From positions 62,001-126,000 of the forward strand of contig JBHOQS010000023.1 of the NCBI GenBank assembly GCA_042408875.1: a stretch of 64,000 nucleotides of DNA, written 5' to 3'. Position numbers and translations under genes: made by a program. The notes under the pieces are model-generated. The model did not search any database. It was not told where the DNA came from and saw nothing but the letters and a program-made list of their open reading frames with translations. Positions 24,124 through 37,575 of the stretch are shown one piece after another; the stretch's first letter is position 1; every line of letters begins with the position of its first letter. This DNA is from JBHOQS01 sp042408875 (GTDB taxonomy: Bacteria; Chloroflexota; UBA11872; JBHOQS01).

Positions 24124-24901
24124 CGAGTCTCTCCGCCACCTGACGGTACGCGTCGGCCACCTCATGCGCCGGGCGGTAGCGCGTCAGCGCTACCCCGGCC
24201 TGCGACGCCTCGCCCACGCGCACGCTCCGCTTGATCTCGCCCAGGATGGGAATGCCGCGTGCCTGGGCGAAGGCACAGATCTGCTGGGCCATCTCGCGAT
24301 TGTACTGCGGCCGTGCGTCATAGTTGGTCAGCAGGATGCCCTCCACCACGAGGTGGGGATTGAGCTTGTGGCGCTGCACCGCGGTGATCATGCGCAGCAG
24401 GCTGGCCAGCCCGCGCGCCGCCAGGTGCTCCGGCGTCACCGGGATGAGACAGCCAGTGGCGCAGGTGAGCGCATTGATGGGCAGCAGCGTCAGCGAGGGC
24501 TGGCAGTCGATCAGGATCCAGTCGTAACGCGGGATCACAGGCAGCAGCACCTCGGAGAGTACGTACTCGCGGCGCAAGCGCCCTAGCAGCTCCGGCTCTG
24601 CCTCGGCCAGCTCGATGCTGCTGCCAAGCAGGTCCAGCCGATCCTCAACCGCAACGATGTAGTCGCCGGTGCGTACCTCGCGGCCGGCCACCACCTCGCA
24701 CATGGCCGTGTACACCGTCCCCGGCAGCGCGGCCTGATCGATCCCGGCGATCTCGGTGAGCGCGGCCTGCGGATCCAGATCCACCAGCAGCGTCCGCCGG
24801 CCGCGCTCGGCCAGTGCGGCGCCGAGCGCGAAGGCGGTCGTGGTCTTGCCCACGCCGCCCTTCTGATTAGCGATAGCAATGATGCGGCACGCTCCGCCCA
24901 T
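24104..24901 (-). CDS. ParA family ATPase
   Basis: A 265-residue protein. IAIANQKGGVGKTTTAFALG is the deviant Walker A with the signature lysine, LLVDLDPQAAL the A' motif, and WILIDCQPSLTLLPINAL the Walker B region. PVTPEHLAARGLASLL and GILLTNYDARPQYNREM also match ParA/Soj. It would position DNA or protein cargo together with the coupled ParB-like protein. ATG at 24901 follows AGGAG by 6 nt. No oriC, rep or other plasmid genes are nearby. Confidence 0.92.
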   Translation of the reverse strand: MGGACRIIAIANQKGGVGKTTTAFALGAALAERGRRTLLVDLDPQAALTEIAGIDQAALPGTVYTAMCEVVAGREVRTGDYIVAVEDRLDLLGSSIELAEAEPELLGRLRREYVLSEVLLPVIPRYDWILIDCQPSLTLLPINALTCATGCLIPVTPEHLAARGLASLLRMITAVQRHKLNPHLVVEGILLTNYDARPQYNREMAQQICAFAQARGIPILGEIKRSVRVGEASQAGVALTRYRPAHEVADAYRQVAERLDGKRKG

Positions 24902-24989
24902 GGAGGCTCCTGCCTTCTCGCGCCCCAGCGCACCTGCGTGCGCTGCGCACCTGCAGACACGAGCGAACGGCCCGGAAGACGCGACGAAG

Positions 24990-25018
24990 AGTATACGTCG
25001 GTGCGGCCGCTGGGGCAA
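24990..25018 (-). promoter_or_regulatory. sigma70-type promoter of the parA/parB-like pair
   Basis: On the minus strand, TTGCCC (25013-25018) and TATACT (24990-24995) are exactly 17 nt apart. The predicted start is near 24983, giving a leader of about 80 nt. Confidence 0.65.
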
Positions 25019-25208
25019 CGTGCCGGGCATAGCCAGGTACTCCCACATTGCAGGAGCTATTCCCGCGTTGTTTCACGCCTAACGGGCTGGAAGCTACCGG
25101 CGGAATAGATAGTGTTGATCTAAGGGAATGATGATGTCGAGAGTGTGTGGTGTGGGCGAGAGGGAGGAAGGAGGGAAGAGGGGACGCTCCACCCTCTTCC
25201 CTCCTGTC
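25019..25208. other. intergenic region between the parA promoter and the IclR gene
   Basis: No gene is seen. TGTTTCACG (25068-25076) equals the left half of a parS site (TGTTTCACGTGAAACA), but the right half is absent. A purine-rich stretch (25155-25185) follows. Confidence 0.4.
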
Positions 25209-25982
25209 TCACTCCCCGACGTCTACCCGCAAGGCCAGAGCGGTCGCTGCCGCACGCAAGAGTTCGAGGGCACGCAGTCGGGCCGGTTGGTCAAACCGTG
25301 CGGATGGCGCGGCGATGCCGAACGCGCCGGCCAGGTCCGCGCCGCTGCCAGCGGGCACTGCCAGCCCGGCCAGCCCCTGCTCGTATTCATCGACTTCGGT
25401 AGCGTACCCCTGCGCCCGCACCTGCCGGAGCTCCTGCGCCAGCGCCTGGGGATCGGTCAACGTGCGCTCGGTGCAGCGCACGAGGCCCTGCCGTACCACC
25501 TCGGCGGCCCGCTCGGGCGGTCCGAAGGCGAGCAGGACCTTGCCGGGGGCGGTGGCGTGCAGCGGCAGCCGCATGCCTGGAACCCAGAAAACGCAGAGCA
25601 CGGCCCGCGGCCGGGCCGAACATACCACCAGAGCGGACGGCTCACCGGCCACGTCGTACATGGCGAAGCAGGCCGTCTCGCCGAGCTCCGCGGCTAGCCG
25701 CTGCACCAAGGGACGCGCGGCCTCTGCCAGACCGGCCGCCCCGGCGCGGCCGCCCCGCAGGCGCAGCACGGCCGGACCGAGGAGATAGCGGCGTGAGTCA
25801 GGCTCTACCGTGAGGTAGCCTCGCCGCGCCAGCAGCGCAGCGAGCCGGTGCGCCGTGGAGAAAGGCAGTCCCAGCGCAGCGGCGATCTCTCCAGCGCGCA
25901 GGCCGTGCGTGCTTGCTGCGACTGCCTCCAGTACGTCCAGCAGCCGCTCGGCAGATTGGATCCGGTAACTATCGCGTGGCAT
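25209..25982 (-). CDS. IclR family transcriptional regulator
   Basis: A 257-residue protein. The N-terminal winged helix is SAERLLDVLEAVAASTHGLR, then EIAAALGLPFSTAHRLAALLARRGYL. The C-terminal effector domain has LHATAPGKVLLAFGP, the GVATEVDEYEQGL-like YATEVDEYEQGLAGLAVP motif and FGIAAPSARF. IclR proteins control catabolic operons in response to small organic acids. No obvious target is adjacent: it is divergent from uvrA, with only 169 bp between the two starts, and that gene is an unlikely target. ATG at 25982. Confidence 0.92.
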   Translation of the reverse strand: MPRDSYRIQSAERLLDVLEAVAASTHGLRAGEIAAALGLPFSTAHRLAALLARRGYLTVEPDSRRYLLGPAVLRLRGGRAGAAGLAEAARPLVQRLAAELGETACFAMYDVAGEPSALVVCSARPRAVLCVFWVPGMRLPLHATAPGKVLLAFGPPERAAEVVRQGLVRCTERTLTDPQALAQELRQVRAQGYATEVDEYEQGLAGLAVPAGSGADLAGAFGIAAPSARFDQPARLRALELLRAAATALALRVDVGE

Positions 25983-26151
25983 GCTGCGCGACTCCCTGTC
26001 CGTTCAAGCGTTACCGCATTGCCTCGCGCGCAACGGGCCTTGACAGGGCAGCAGCTCGCCGCGTACAGTAGAACGCCAGTTCCATGCAGCAACCATGCAG
26101 CACGCCCGATCGGGCGCAAGGCCGGAAAAGCCGGAGAGGAGGACCCGCACG

Positions 26152-32109
<5,958 letters not shown>

Positions 32110-32368
32110 CCTTCTCGCTGAGGCAGAGCGCTGGCTTCCGCGACAGCGGCGGTGCAGCGGGATATGGTAGGGGCAAATAATCGTTCGCCCCTAACGGGGG
32201 TGGATCCGAACCACCGATTGCGACATTGCACCCTGGTTCATACAGCGCGACAATGCGACCTGCGTTTTAGGCACTGTGCTCTCAAGTGTCTATCCTCACG
32301 GTAAGCCATTTGCCGGGAGAGCACAGCATGATCCTCATGTCGTGATCCTCATGGGAGGAGCAGGCAGC
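32110..32368. other. uvrA / solute-binding protein intergenic region
   Basis: No gene is seen. It contains the diverged palindromic repeat at 32169-32192, a short stem GGTGG-ATCCGAA-CCACC (32199-32215) that resembles a tRNA T-arm on the minus strand but lacks the rest of a tRNA, and a direct repeat TGATCCTCATG (about 32330 and 32343) just before the next gene. Confidence 0.5.
32169..32192. repeat. imperfect palindrome, second copy of the 20568 repeat family
   Basis: AGGGGCAAA and TTCGCCCCT flank ATAATCG, giving a 9-bp stem with one mismatch. The core (GGGC-AATAAT-TTCGCCC) matches the 20568 palindrome. It is 60 bp after the uvrA stop and may act as a transcript end. Confidence 0.6.
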
Positions 32369-33748
32369 ATGATCCAGCAGCGTTCTCATTCCATGCGGAC
32401 GTTCAGTGCCTTCGGAGCCGGCGCTCGGATGCACTCGACCCGGCGTGCGATGCTCTTGCTGGCCGCGGCAGCCGGCACTCTTCCAGCGTGTCGTGCCGGC
32501 GGGCAACGGGCACCGGCTCAGCAGGCTGGTATCCCTACGCTCCAGCCGGCAACGATTGAATGGTACAAGTACCTCAACCCAGCTCAGGCGCAGCAGGCAC
32601 CGCAGTTCCTGGATCAGTTCCACGCGAGCAACCCGGAGATAACTGTGAAACTCACCATTCGGCCTGGTGGCGCAGCTGAGTACATGGAGAAGCTCGTGGC
32701 GATGGTTGTCGCCGGGCAGCCGCCGGACGTGCTCCAGATCCACGGTGCTGCCTATCTAGCGGTGACGCTGGGCCTGGCGCAGGACATCTCGGACCTCATC
32801 CGCCGCGATAAGATCGACACGTCGAAGTTCAACCAGCTTTTGTTCGAATACGGCTCCCAGTGGCAGGGGAAGACCTACGGCCTGCCGTTCGCCAACCAGG
32901 CGGAGGCGGTAGCGCTGATCTACGACCGCAATCAGCTCCAGGCCGCCGGCCTGCCCGAGCCCCCTGAGCGCTGGAACGATCCTTCCTGGACCTGGGAACG
33001 GTTCGTGGAGATGGCCAGGTGGCTGGTCAGGATCGGTCCGGACGGCCGCACCGCAGTGCACGGCCTTAACCGGCTCGGTAGCGTCGTGCTGATGCCGCAG
33101 TCCATGTTCGGCGGCACCTGGATTAACGATGACTATAAGACGGTCGTGTGCGACAGCCCTGAGATGATCGCGGCCTACCAGGCGTTCGTGGATCTGCGCT
33201 GGAAGCATCGGGTGTGGCCGCAGCCCGGGGAAAGCGCCGACTTCCGGCAACGTACCACGGCGTTCAGCGTGCTGGGCGCCTGGGAGCTACTAGAGTACGC
33301 CAATCTGCCGGCCGACCTGGACTGGGCGTTTGCACCGTTCCCCAAAGGCACGGCAGTAGCGAGGGCCAGCCCGCAAGCCTATATCTTCGACCACAAGATC
33401 GCCAACGGCTCGAAGTACCGCGAGCACGCCTGGCGGTTCATGCGCTGGCTGACTGAGGGCTCGCGCCTCGCCTTCTTCGAGGGCAGGCCGCCGGCTGTGC
33501 GCGACGACGTGCCGCGCTGGACGGCCGAGATTTTCAAGAACCGCCCGAACGTACGCGTCTCGGTCGTCACCGAGGCGTACAACAACGCTGTGCGGCCAGA
33601 ACTGCTCTTCTTCCACCCGAAGTGGGCCAGCGACATCAATGCGGTAGTCACGAACCAGTTCTGGAACCCGGTGTTCAACGGGGAGAAGGGGGTTGAGGCC
33701 GGTCTGCGGGAGGTGAAGCCGCGCCTCCAGCAGATCGTGGCGACTTGA
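32369..33748 (+). CDS. ABC transporter sugar-binding lipoprotein
   Basis: A 459-residue protein from the ATG at 32369, 9 nt after GGGAGGAG. MHSTRRAMLLLAAAAGTLPA, then C, is a twin-arginine signal with lipobox LPAC, so export is probably by Tat with lipid anchoring. VAGQPPDVLQIHGAAYLAV, GLPFANQAEAVALIYDRNQL and WTWERFVEMARWLV are marks of family 1 solute-binding proteins. As with the paralogue at 15790, no permease genes flank it. Downstream is the fluoride unit, whose promoter overlaps this stop codon. Confidence 0.9.
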   Translation: MIQQRSHSMRTFSAFGAGARMHSTRRAMLLLAAAAGTLPACRAGGQRAPAQQAGIPTLQPATIEWYKYLNPAQAQQAPQFLDQFHASNPEITVKLTIRPGGAAEYMEKLVAMVVAGQPPDVLQIHGAAYLAVTLGLAQDISDLIRRDKIDTSKFNQLLFEYGSQWQGKTYGLPFANQAEAVALIYDRNQLQAAGLPEPPERWNDPSWTWERFVEMARWLVRIGPDGRTAVHGLNRLGSVVLMPQSMFGGTWINDDYKTVVCDSPEMIAAYQAFVDLRWKHRVWPQPGESADFRQRTTAFSVLGAWELLEYANLPADLDWAFAPFPKGTAVARASPQAYIFDHKIANGSKYREHAWRFMRWLTEGSRLAFFEGRPPAVRDDVPRWTAEIFKNRPNVRVSVVTEAYNNAVRPELLFFHPKWASDINAVVTNQFWNPVFNGEKGVEAGLREVKPRLQQIVAT

Positions 33749-33774
33749 CCGCTGCCACCTGCACCGGATACGAT
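33745..33774 (+). promoter_or_regulatory. promoter of the fluoride-response operon
   Basis: TTGACC (33745-33750, overlapping the stop of the solute-binding gene) and TACGAT (33769-33774) are 18 nt apart. The predicted start near 33781 lies about 20 nt before the riboswitch. Confidence 0.6.
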
Positions 33775-33801
33775 TGAGCCACGCGCCGGTCGCAGGCGCG
33801 T

Positions 33802-33868
33802 GGGCGATGGGGTCCGCCCGTGAGGCAGCGCCCTGCCTCCGAACCGCCGGTGTGCTGATGGCTCCTGG
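33802..33868 (+). ncRNA. fluoride riboswitch (crcB motif) aptamer
   Basis: The RNA GGGCGATGGGGTCCGCCC (33802-33819) corresponds to the first stem and G-A-U-G loop of the crcB motif. An accessory hairpin (GAGGCAG/CTGCCTC, 33822-33839) follows, then GAACCGCCGG and GCTGATGGCTCCTG. The last part carries the conserved G-C-T-G-A-T-G-G and C-T-C-C that pseudoknot with the first loop. This order matches the Thermotoga-type fluoride aptamer, and the next genes are crcB, the usual target. Confidence 0.93.
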
Positions 33869-33903
33869 ATGCGCACAACCACGCATTCGGGAGCTTTCTT
33901 TTT
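33861..33903 (+). terminator. intrinsic terminator / expression platform of the fluoride riboswitch
   Basis: GCTCC-TG-GATGCG pairs with CGCATTC-GGGAGC, followed by TTTCTTTTT. The left arm overlaps the 3' conserved strand of the aptamer (GGCTCCTG), so fluoride binding would block this hairpin and allow transcription into crcB. This is the standard ON-switch layout. Confidence 0.85.
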
Positions 33904-33920
33904 GCGTGAAAAGTGAAACT

Positions 33921-33951
33921 TGTCAAGCAAGTGTCAAGCAAGTGTCAAGCA
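33921..33951. repeat. 11-bp tandem repeat between riboswitch terminator and crcB
   Basis: TGTCAAGCAAG is present twice exactly (33921-33931, 33932-33942) and a third time partially (33943-33951), ending 26 bp before the crcB ATG. On the minus strand each unit contains TTGACA. Confidence 0.8.
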
Positions 33952-33977
33952 TAGGTCGACGAAGCAGTGGACAAGAG

Positions 33978-34370
33978 ATGCTCTCAGACTATCTCTTAAT
34001 CATGGCCGGCGCCGTGCTGGGAGCAAACGCGCGCTACCTCGTCTCGCTCTGGGCGGCCCAACGGTACGGCCCGGAGTTCCCGCTGGGGACATTGCTGGCC
34101 AACATCACGGGCAGCCTGCTCCTCGGCTTTGCTGTCGCTCTGGCCGCGCGGTGGCCGGTCGGATCCGCGCTTTCGCCCCTGGTGGCGGTGGGTTTCTGCG
34201 GCTCCTACACGACCTTCTCGACGCTGGCCTACGAGACCGTCGCGCTGGCGCGCCAGCGCAGCTATGGTGCCGCCCTGGCAAACGTCCTGGCCAGTGTGCT
34301 GCTGGGCGTTGCCGGAGCGGCCCTGGGCGCACGCCTGGCCGGGGCGCTGGTCGCGAACAGCAAAGGATAA
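33978..34370 (+). CDS. crcB: fluoride channel CrcB/Fluc, first copy
   Basis: A 130-residue protein with four membrane helices. GAVLGANARYLVSLW, LLANITGSLLLGF and GFCGSYTTFSTLAYE are the conserved Arg, Asn and Gly-x-x-Thr-Thr-Phe-Ser motifs of Fluc channels, dual-topology dimers that export fluoride. ATG at 33978 is chosen because the family starts immediately before this point; its ribosome site (GGACAAGAG) is weak. It follows the fluoride riboswitch and is in tandem with a second crcB, which suggests a heterodimer. Confidence 0.93.
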   Translation: MLSDYLLIMAGAVLGANARYLVSLWAAQRYGPEFPLGTLLANITGSLLLGFAVALAARWPVGSALSPLVAVGFCGSYTTFSTLAYETVALARQRSYGAALANVLASVLLGVAGAALGARLAGALVANSKG

Positions 34371-34390
34371 CATTACATAACATTACATAA
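34371..34390. repeat. 10-bp tandem repeat between the two crcB genes
   Basis: CATTACATAA occurs twice without a break, directly after the first crcB stop codon and 7 bp before the second crcB start used here. Confidence 0.75.
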
Positions 34391-34396
34391 TGATGG

Positions 34397-34945
34397 ATGG
34401 TCGCACAGATGCAGAGATGGGGTGGCTTCGAGCGCCGCAGCGAGACGGCGGTCATGCCCGAGGCGCCGGGCCTGGCGCCGCAGCAGACGCCACAGAGTGC
34501 TAAGCGGGACATGCCAGTGCCTGCGCAGCGCGCGACCCGAGCCGGCGGCCTGATGGCGCTGCGGGCGAGGATGGCGCCCCACCTGGCGATCAGCCTGGGC
34601 GCCCTTCTGGGGGCGCCGGCACGCTACCTGGTGTCTGGATGGGCGGTGCAACGCTGGGGCAGCGCCTTCCCGTTCGGCACGCTGCTCATCAACGTCACCG
34701 GCAGCCTACTTCTCGGCTTCTATCTCACCCTGGTCACCGAGCGGTTCAGCGGGCGGCCCGCCATACGACTGTTCGTGGCGACCGGCTTCCTTGGCAGCTA
34801 TACGACGTTCTCGACCTTCAGCGTGGAGACGCTGCGCTTGCTAGAGCGGGGAGACCTCGCTGGCGCCTGCGCCAACGCTGCCGTGAGCCTGCTTCTCACC
34901 CTGGCGGCGGTTCTCACGGGCATACTGGCCGCGCGGGCGTTGTGA
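34397..34945 (+). CDS. crcB: fluoride channel CrcB/Fluc, second copy
   Basis: The channel domain starts near residue 60 (SLGALLGAPARYLVSGWA), followed by INVTGSLLLGF and GFLGSYTTFSTFSVE, the same key motifs as the first copy. The ATG at 34397 gives a 55-residue hydrophilic head that ordinary Fluc proteins lack. ATG codons at 34553 or 34571 (the latter directly after GGGCGAGG) would give a normal-length protein, so the start is uncertain. Paired crcB genes commonly encode the two opposite-topology subunits of one channel. Confidence 0.9.
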   Translation: MVAQMQRWGGFERRSETAVMPEAPGLAPQQTPQSAKRDMPVPAQRATRAGGLMALRARMAPHLAISLGALLGAPARYLVSGWAVQRWGSAFPFGTLLINVTGSLLLGFYLTLVTERFSGRPAIRLFVATGFLGSYTTFSTFSVETLRLLERGDLAGACANAAVSLLLTLAAVLTGILAARAL

Positions 34946-34981
34946 AGACCCGATCTGGCGGACGAGCACGGGACAGGACGC

Positions 34982-36304
34982 ATGGAGATCACAGGCACGG
35001 CGCGGCGAGTGCGCATCTACATTGACGAGGGTGATACCTGGCAGGGGCGGCCGCTCTATATCGCTATCATCGAGCGGCTGCGTCGTGAGGGCGCGGCCGG
35101 GGCCACTGTGCTACGCGGGATGGCCGGCTTCGGCGCGCACAGCCAGATCCACACGGCCGGCCTCGAGGTGCTGAGCGCGAACCTGCCGCTGGTCATTGAG
35201 TGGGTCGATCATCCCGAGCGGGTGGCACGGCTGCTGCCTGAGATCAGTCACATGGTCGTTGAGGGCCTCATCACTGTGGAGACAGTCGAGGTCGTCAAAT
35301 ATGCCCATCGCGCCCTGCGCCCGATCCCGCCGGACCTGCGCGTGCGAGAGGTGATGACCCCTGAGCCGGTGACAGTGCGACCAGACACTTCCCTGCGCGA
35401 GCTGGTCGAGTTGCTGATCAACCGCGACTACCGCGCTGTGCCGGTAGTCGACGAAGAGGGGCGCCTGCTCGGCATCATCACGAACACCGACCTGATCGAG
35501 CGCGGCGGCCTGCGCATGCGTGTCGAGCTGCTGGGTGCATTGGATCCGGCCGCCTTGGCGCACGAACTCGATGCGCTGGCCGCCAGCGGGGCAACTGCCG
35601 CCGCTGTCATGACGCGGCAGGTAGTCACCGTTTCACCTGACGAGCGCGTGGCCGCGGCAGCGCATCTAATGGTGAGCCACCGGCTCAAGCGCCTGCCGGT
35701 GGTCGATGCCGCTAGTCGGGTAGTAGGGATGCTCAGTCGCGCCGACATCCTGCGCACTATCGGCGAGGGCTACCCCCCCTGGGAAGAAGCTGCGGTGCCT
35801 GCGGTGGCTCGTGGGGCAGGCAGGCTCACGGTCGCGGATGTGATGACCCGCCAGGTTCCTGTAGTGCGCGCGGACGCGCTGCTGCCGGAAGTGCTCGACG
35901 CGGTCATCTCCACCCGCCTGAACCGCGCCGTGGTCGTGGACAGCGAGCGAAGGCCAGCCGGCATTATCACGGATGCGGAGCTCCTGCGGCGGGTGGATCC
36001 GCAGCACCATGCCGGGCTGGTGCACGTGCTGATGAGCAAGCTGCCATTCGTGCACCTCTCGCCAGAGCAGCAGGCGCTGCTGCGGCAGGAGACCGGCACG
36101 CGTGCGGCCGACCTGATGATCACCCCGGTCGAGGCTGTGCGTGAGGATACCCCGGTGGCTGAGGCAGCGCGCCGCATGATCACTGAGCGGCGTAAGCTGC
36201 TCCCGGTCGTTGATGCCCAGGGCCGGCTGGTCGGCATGGTCGATCGCGCCGACCTCCTGCGGGCCGTGGCCTCTCCGCATGAAGAGCATGGTCCGGAGCG
36301 CTAA
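34982..36304 (+). CDS. DUF190 domain fused to four CBS motifs
   Basis: A 440-residue protein. Residues 1-110 are DUF190 (RVRIYIDEGDTWQGRPLYIA, then GATVLRGMAGFG), a PII-like fold often encoded beside crcB. From residue 118 there are four CBS motifs: VREVMTPEPVTVRPD, VMTRQVVTVSPDERV, VADVMTRQVPVVRAD and AADLMITPVEAVRED, each closing with a G-I-I-T/G-M-x-x-R-A-D-L type strand. That makes two Bateman modules likely to bind adenine nucleotides. It is 36 bp after crcB and probably co-transcribed under the fluoride riboswitch. It may sense energy state for the channel; that is inference. Confidence 0.9.
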   Translation: MEITGTARRVRIYIDEGDTWQGRPLYIAIIERLRREGAAGATVLRGMAGFGAHSQIHTAGLEVLSANLPLVIEWVDHPERVARLLPEISHMVVEGLITVETVEVVKYAHRALRPIPPDLRVREVMTPEPVTVRPDTSLRELVELLINRDYRAVPVVDEEGRLLGIITNTDLIERGGLRMRVELLGALDPAALAHELDALAASGATAAAVMTRQVVTVSPDERVAAAAHLMVSHRLKRLPVVDAASRVVGMLSRADILRTIGEGYPPWEEAAVPAVARGAGRLTVADVMTRQVPVVRADALLPEVLDAVISTRLNRAVVVDSERRPAGIITDAELLRRVDPQHHAGLVHVLMSKLPFVHLSPEQQALLRQETGTRAADLMITPVEAVREDTPVAEAARRMITERRKLLPVVDAQGRLVGMVDRADLLRAVASPHEEHGPER

Positions 36305-36349
36305 AGCGGTGCCCCGCTGCGCTCCGGACCAGCCAGGGACTTACTCATT

Positions 36350-36397
36350 ACCTAGGGGAAAGCGTACCCTAGGACCTAGGGGAAAGCGTACCCTAGG
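36350..36397. repeat. two tandem copies of a 24-bp hairpin unit between convergent genes
   Basis: A 24-bp unit (36350-36373 and 36374-36397) is repeated exactly. Each unit contains CCTAGGG-GAAAGCGTA-CCCTAGG, a perfect 7-bp stem with a 9-nt loop. It lies in the 105-bp gap between the convergent DUF190-CBS gene and the CysO-E1 gene, where a two-way terminator would be expected, but no U tract follows on either side. Confidence 0.8.
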
Positions 36398-36409
36398 GGT
36401 AGCGTAGTG

Positions 36410-37567
36410 TTACGCCCGCGCCGCGACACCGGCGCGCGAGGCTGCTAGCTCCAGGTCTTCCTTATCGCTCTGCGGCCTGGGCACACCGCAGAACTCATGG
36501 TAGTCGATCAGTGCCGTGATGGTCGGGTTATCGCCGCACACCGGGCAGTTCGGATCGCGGCGAGTCTTGACCTCACGGAACTCCATGTTCAGCGCGTCCA
36601 CCAGCAGCATGCGGCCAACCAACGGCTCGCCGATGCCCAGGATCAGCTTGATGGTCTCCGTGGCCTGGATGCAGCCGAGCAGCCCCGGCAGCACGCCCAG
36701 CACACCGGCCTCAGCGCATGAGGCGACCGCCCCGGGCGGTGGCGGCTCCGGGTAGAGGCAGCGGTAGCAGCCGTGGCCCGGCATGAACACCGTCGCCTGG
36801 CCCTCGAAGCGGAAGATGGCCGCATCGACGAGCGGCTTCCCCAGCAGCACGCACGCATCGTTGGCCAGATAGCGTGTCGGGAAGTTGTCGCAGCCGTTGA
36901 CGATGATATCGTACTGGCTGAAGATCTCCAGCGCATTCTCCGACGAGAGTGCCACCTCGTGCGGCACCACCTTCACGTCCGGGTTGATGTCCCGGATCGA
37001 CTCGGCGGCGGAGAGCACCTTCGGCCGGCCCACATCATGCAGGTGATGGATGATCTGGCGCTGCAAGTTAGACACATCCACGACATCGAAATCCACAATG
37101 CCGAGCGTACCCACGCCAGCAGCGGCCAGATAGAGCGCCGCCGGGGAGCCCAGGCCGCCGGCGCCGATCAGCAGCACCTTGGCATTCAAAAGCCGGCGCT
37201 GGCCCTTGCCGCCGACCTCCGGCATGATAATATGCCGATGGTAGCGCTTCATCTGCTCTGGGGTGAAAACCTGTACCACTCCTGCGCCTCCTGCCAGGGC
37301 CGGGATCACTGCCAGCTCGTCGCCATCGCGCACCGGCGTGTCCGTGCCCTGGAGCTCATGGATCTCCTGGTTGTTCAGATAGACGTTCACATGGCGAAGC
37401 ACACAGCCCTTCTCATCGCGAATCTGCCCGCGCAGAGCAGGATACTGCTCCTCCAGGCGGGCCAGTACCTCGCCAACGTTTGTTCCTTCAATTGCCACGC
37501 GCGCCTGGTTCCCGACCAGCCGGCGCAGCGATGTTGGAATATAGACCGTTACCTTCATGCCGGGCAT
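36410..37567 (-). CDS. CysO/MoaD-like sulfur carrier fused to ThiF/MoeB-type adenylyltransferase
   Basis: A 385-residue fusion. Residues 4-94 are a beta-grasp sulfur carrier close to CysO: VTVYIPTSLRR, RHVNVYLNNQEI, then DGDELAVIPALAGG, with the diglycine at 93-94. Ten residues later the E1-type domain begins: HRHIIMPEVGGKGQRRL, GAGGLGSPAALYLAAAGVG (ATP site), ASCAEAGVLGVLPG (probable catalytic Cys) and zinc Cys pairs CYRC and CPVC. There is no rhodanese domain. In the CysO pathway the E1 enzyme adenylates the carrier, which is thiocarboxylated and feeds cysteine synthase; the synthase gene is 8 bp upstream. The diglycine is internal here, so cleavage or an unusual mechanism is implied. Confidence 0.9.
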   Translation of the reverse strand: MPGMKVTVYIPTSLRRLVGNQARVAIEGTNVGEVLARLEEQYPALRGQIRDEKGCVLRHVNVYLNNQEIHELQGTDTPVRDGDELAVIPALAGGAGVVQVFTPEQMKRYHRHIIMPEVGGKGQRRLLNAKVLLIGAGGLGSPAALYLAAAGVGTLGIVDFDVVDVSNLQRQIIHHLHDVGRPKVLSAAESIRDINPDVKVVPHEVALSSENALEIFSQYDIIVNGCDNFPTRYLANDACVLLGKPLVDAAIFRFEGQATVFMPGHGCYRCLYPEPPPPGAVASCAEAGVLGVLPGLLGCIQATETIKLILGIGEPLVGRMLLVDALNMEFREVKTRRDPNCPVCGDNPTITALIDYHEFCGVPRPQSDKEDLELAASRAGVAARA

Positions 37568-37575
37568 ACCGTGTT

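Noticed and set aside
32169..32270. Possible tRNA remnant (GGTGG-loop-CCACC resembling a T-arm)
   Set aside because: No acceptor stem, anticodon arm or D-arm could be placed around it.
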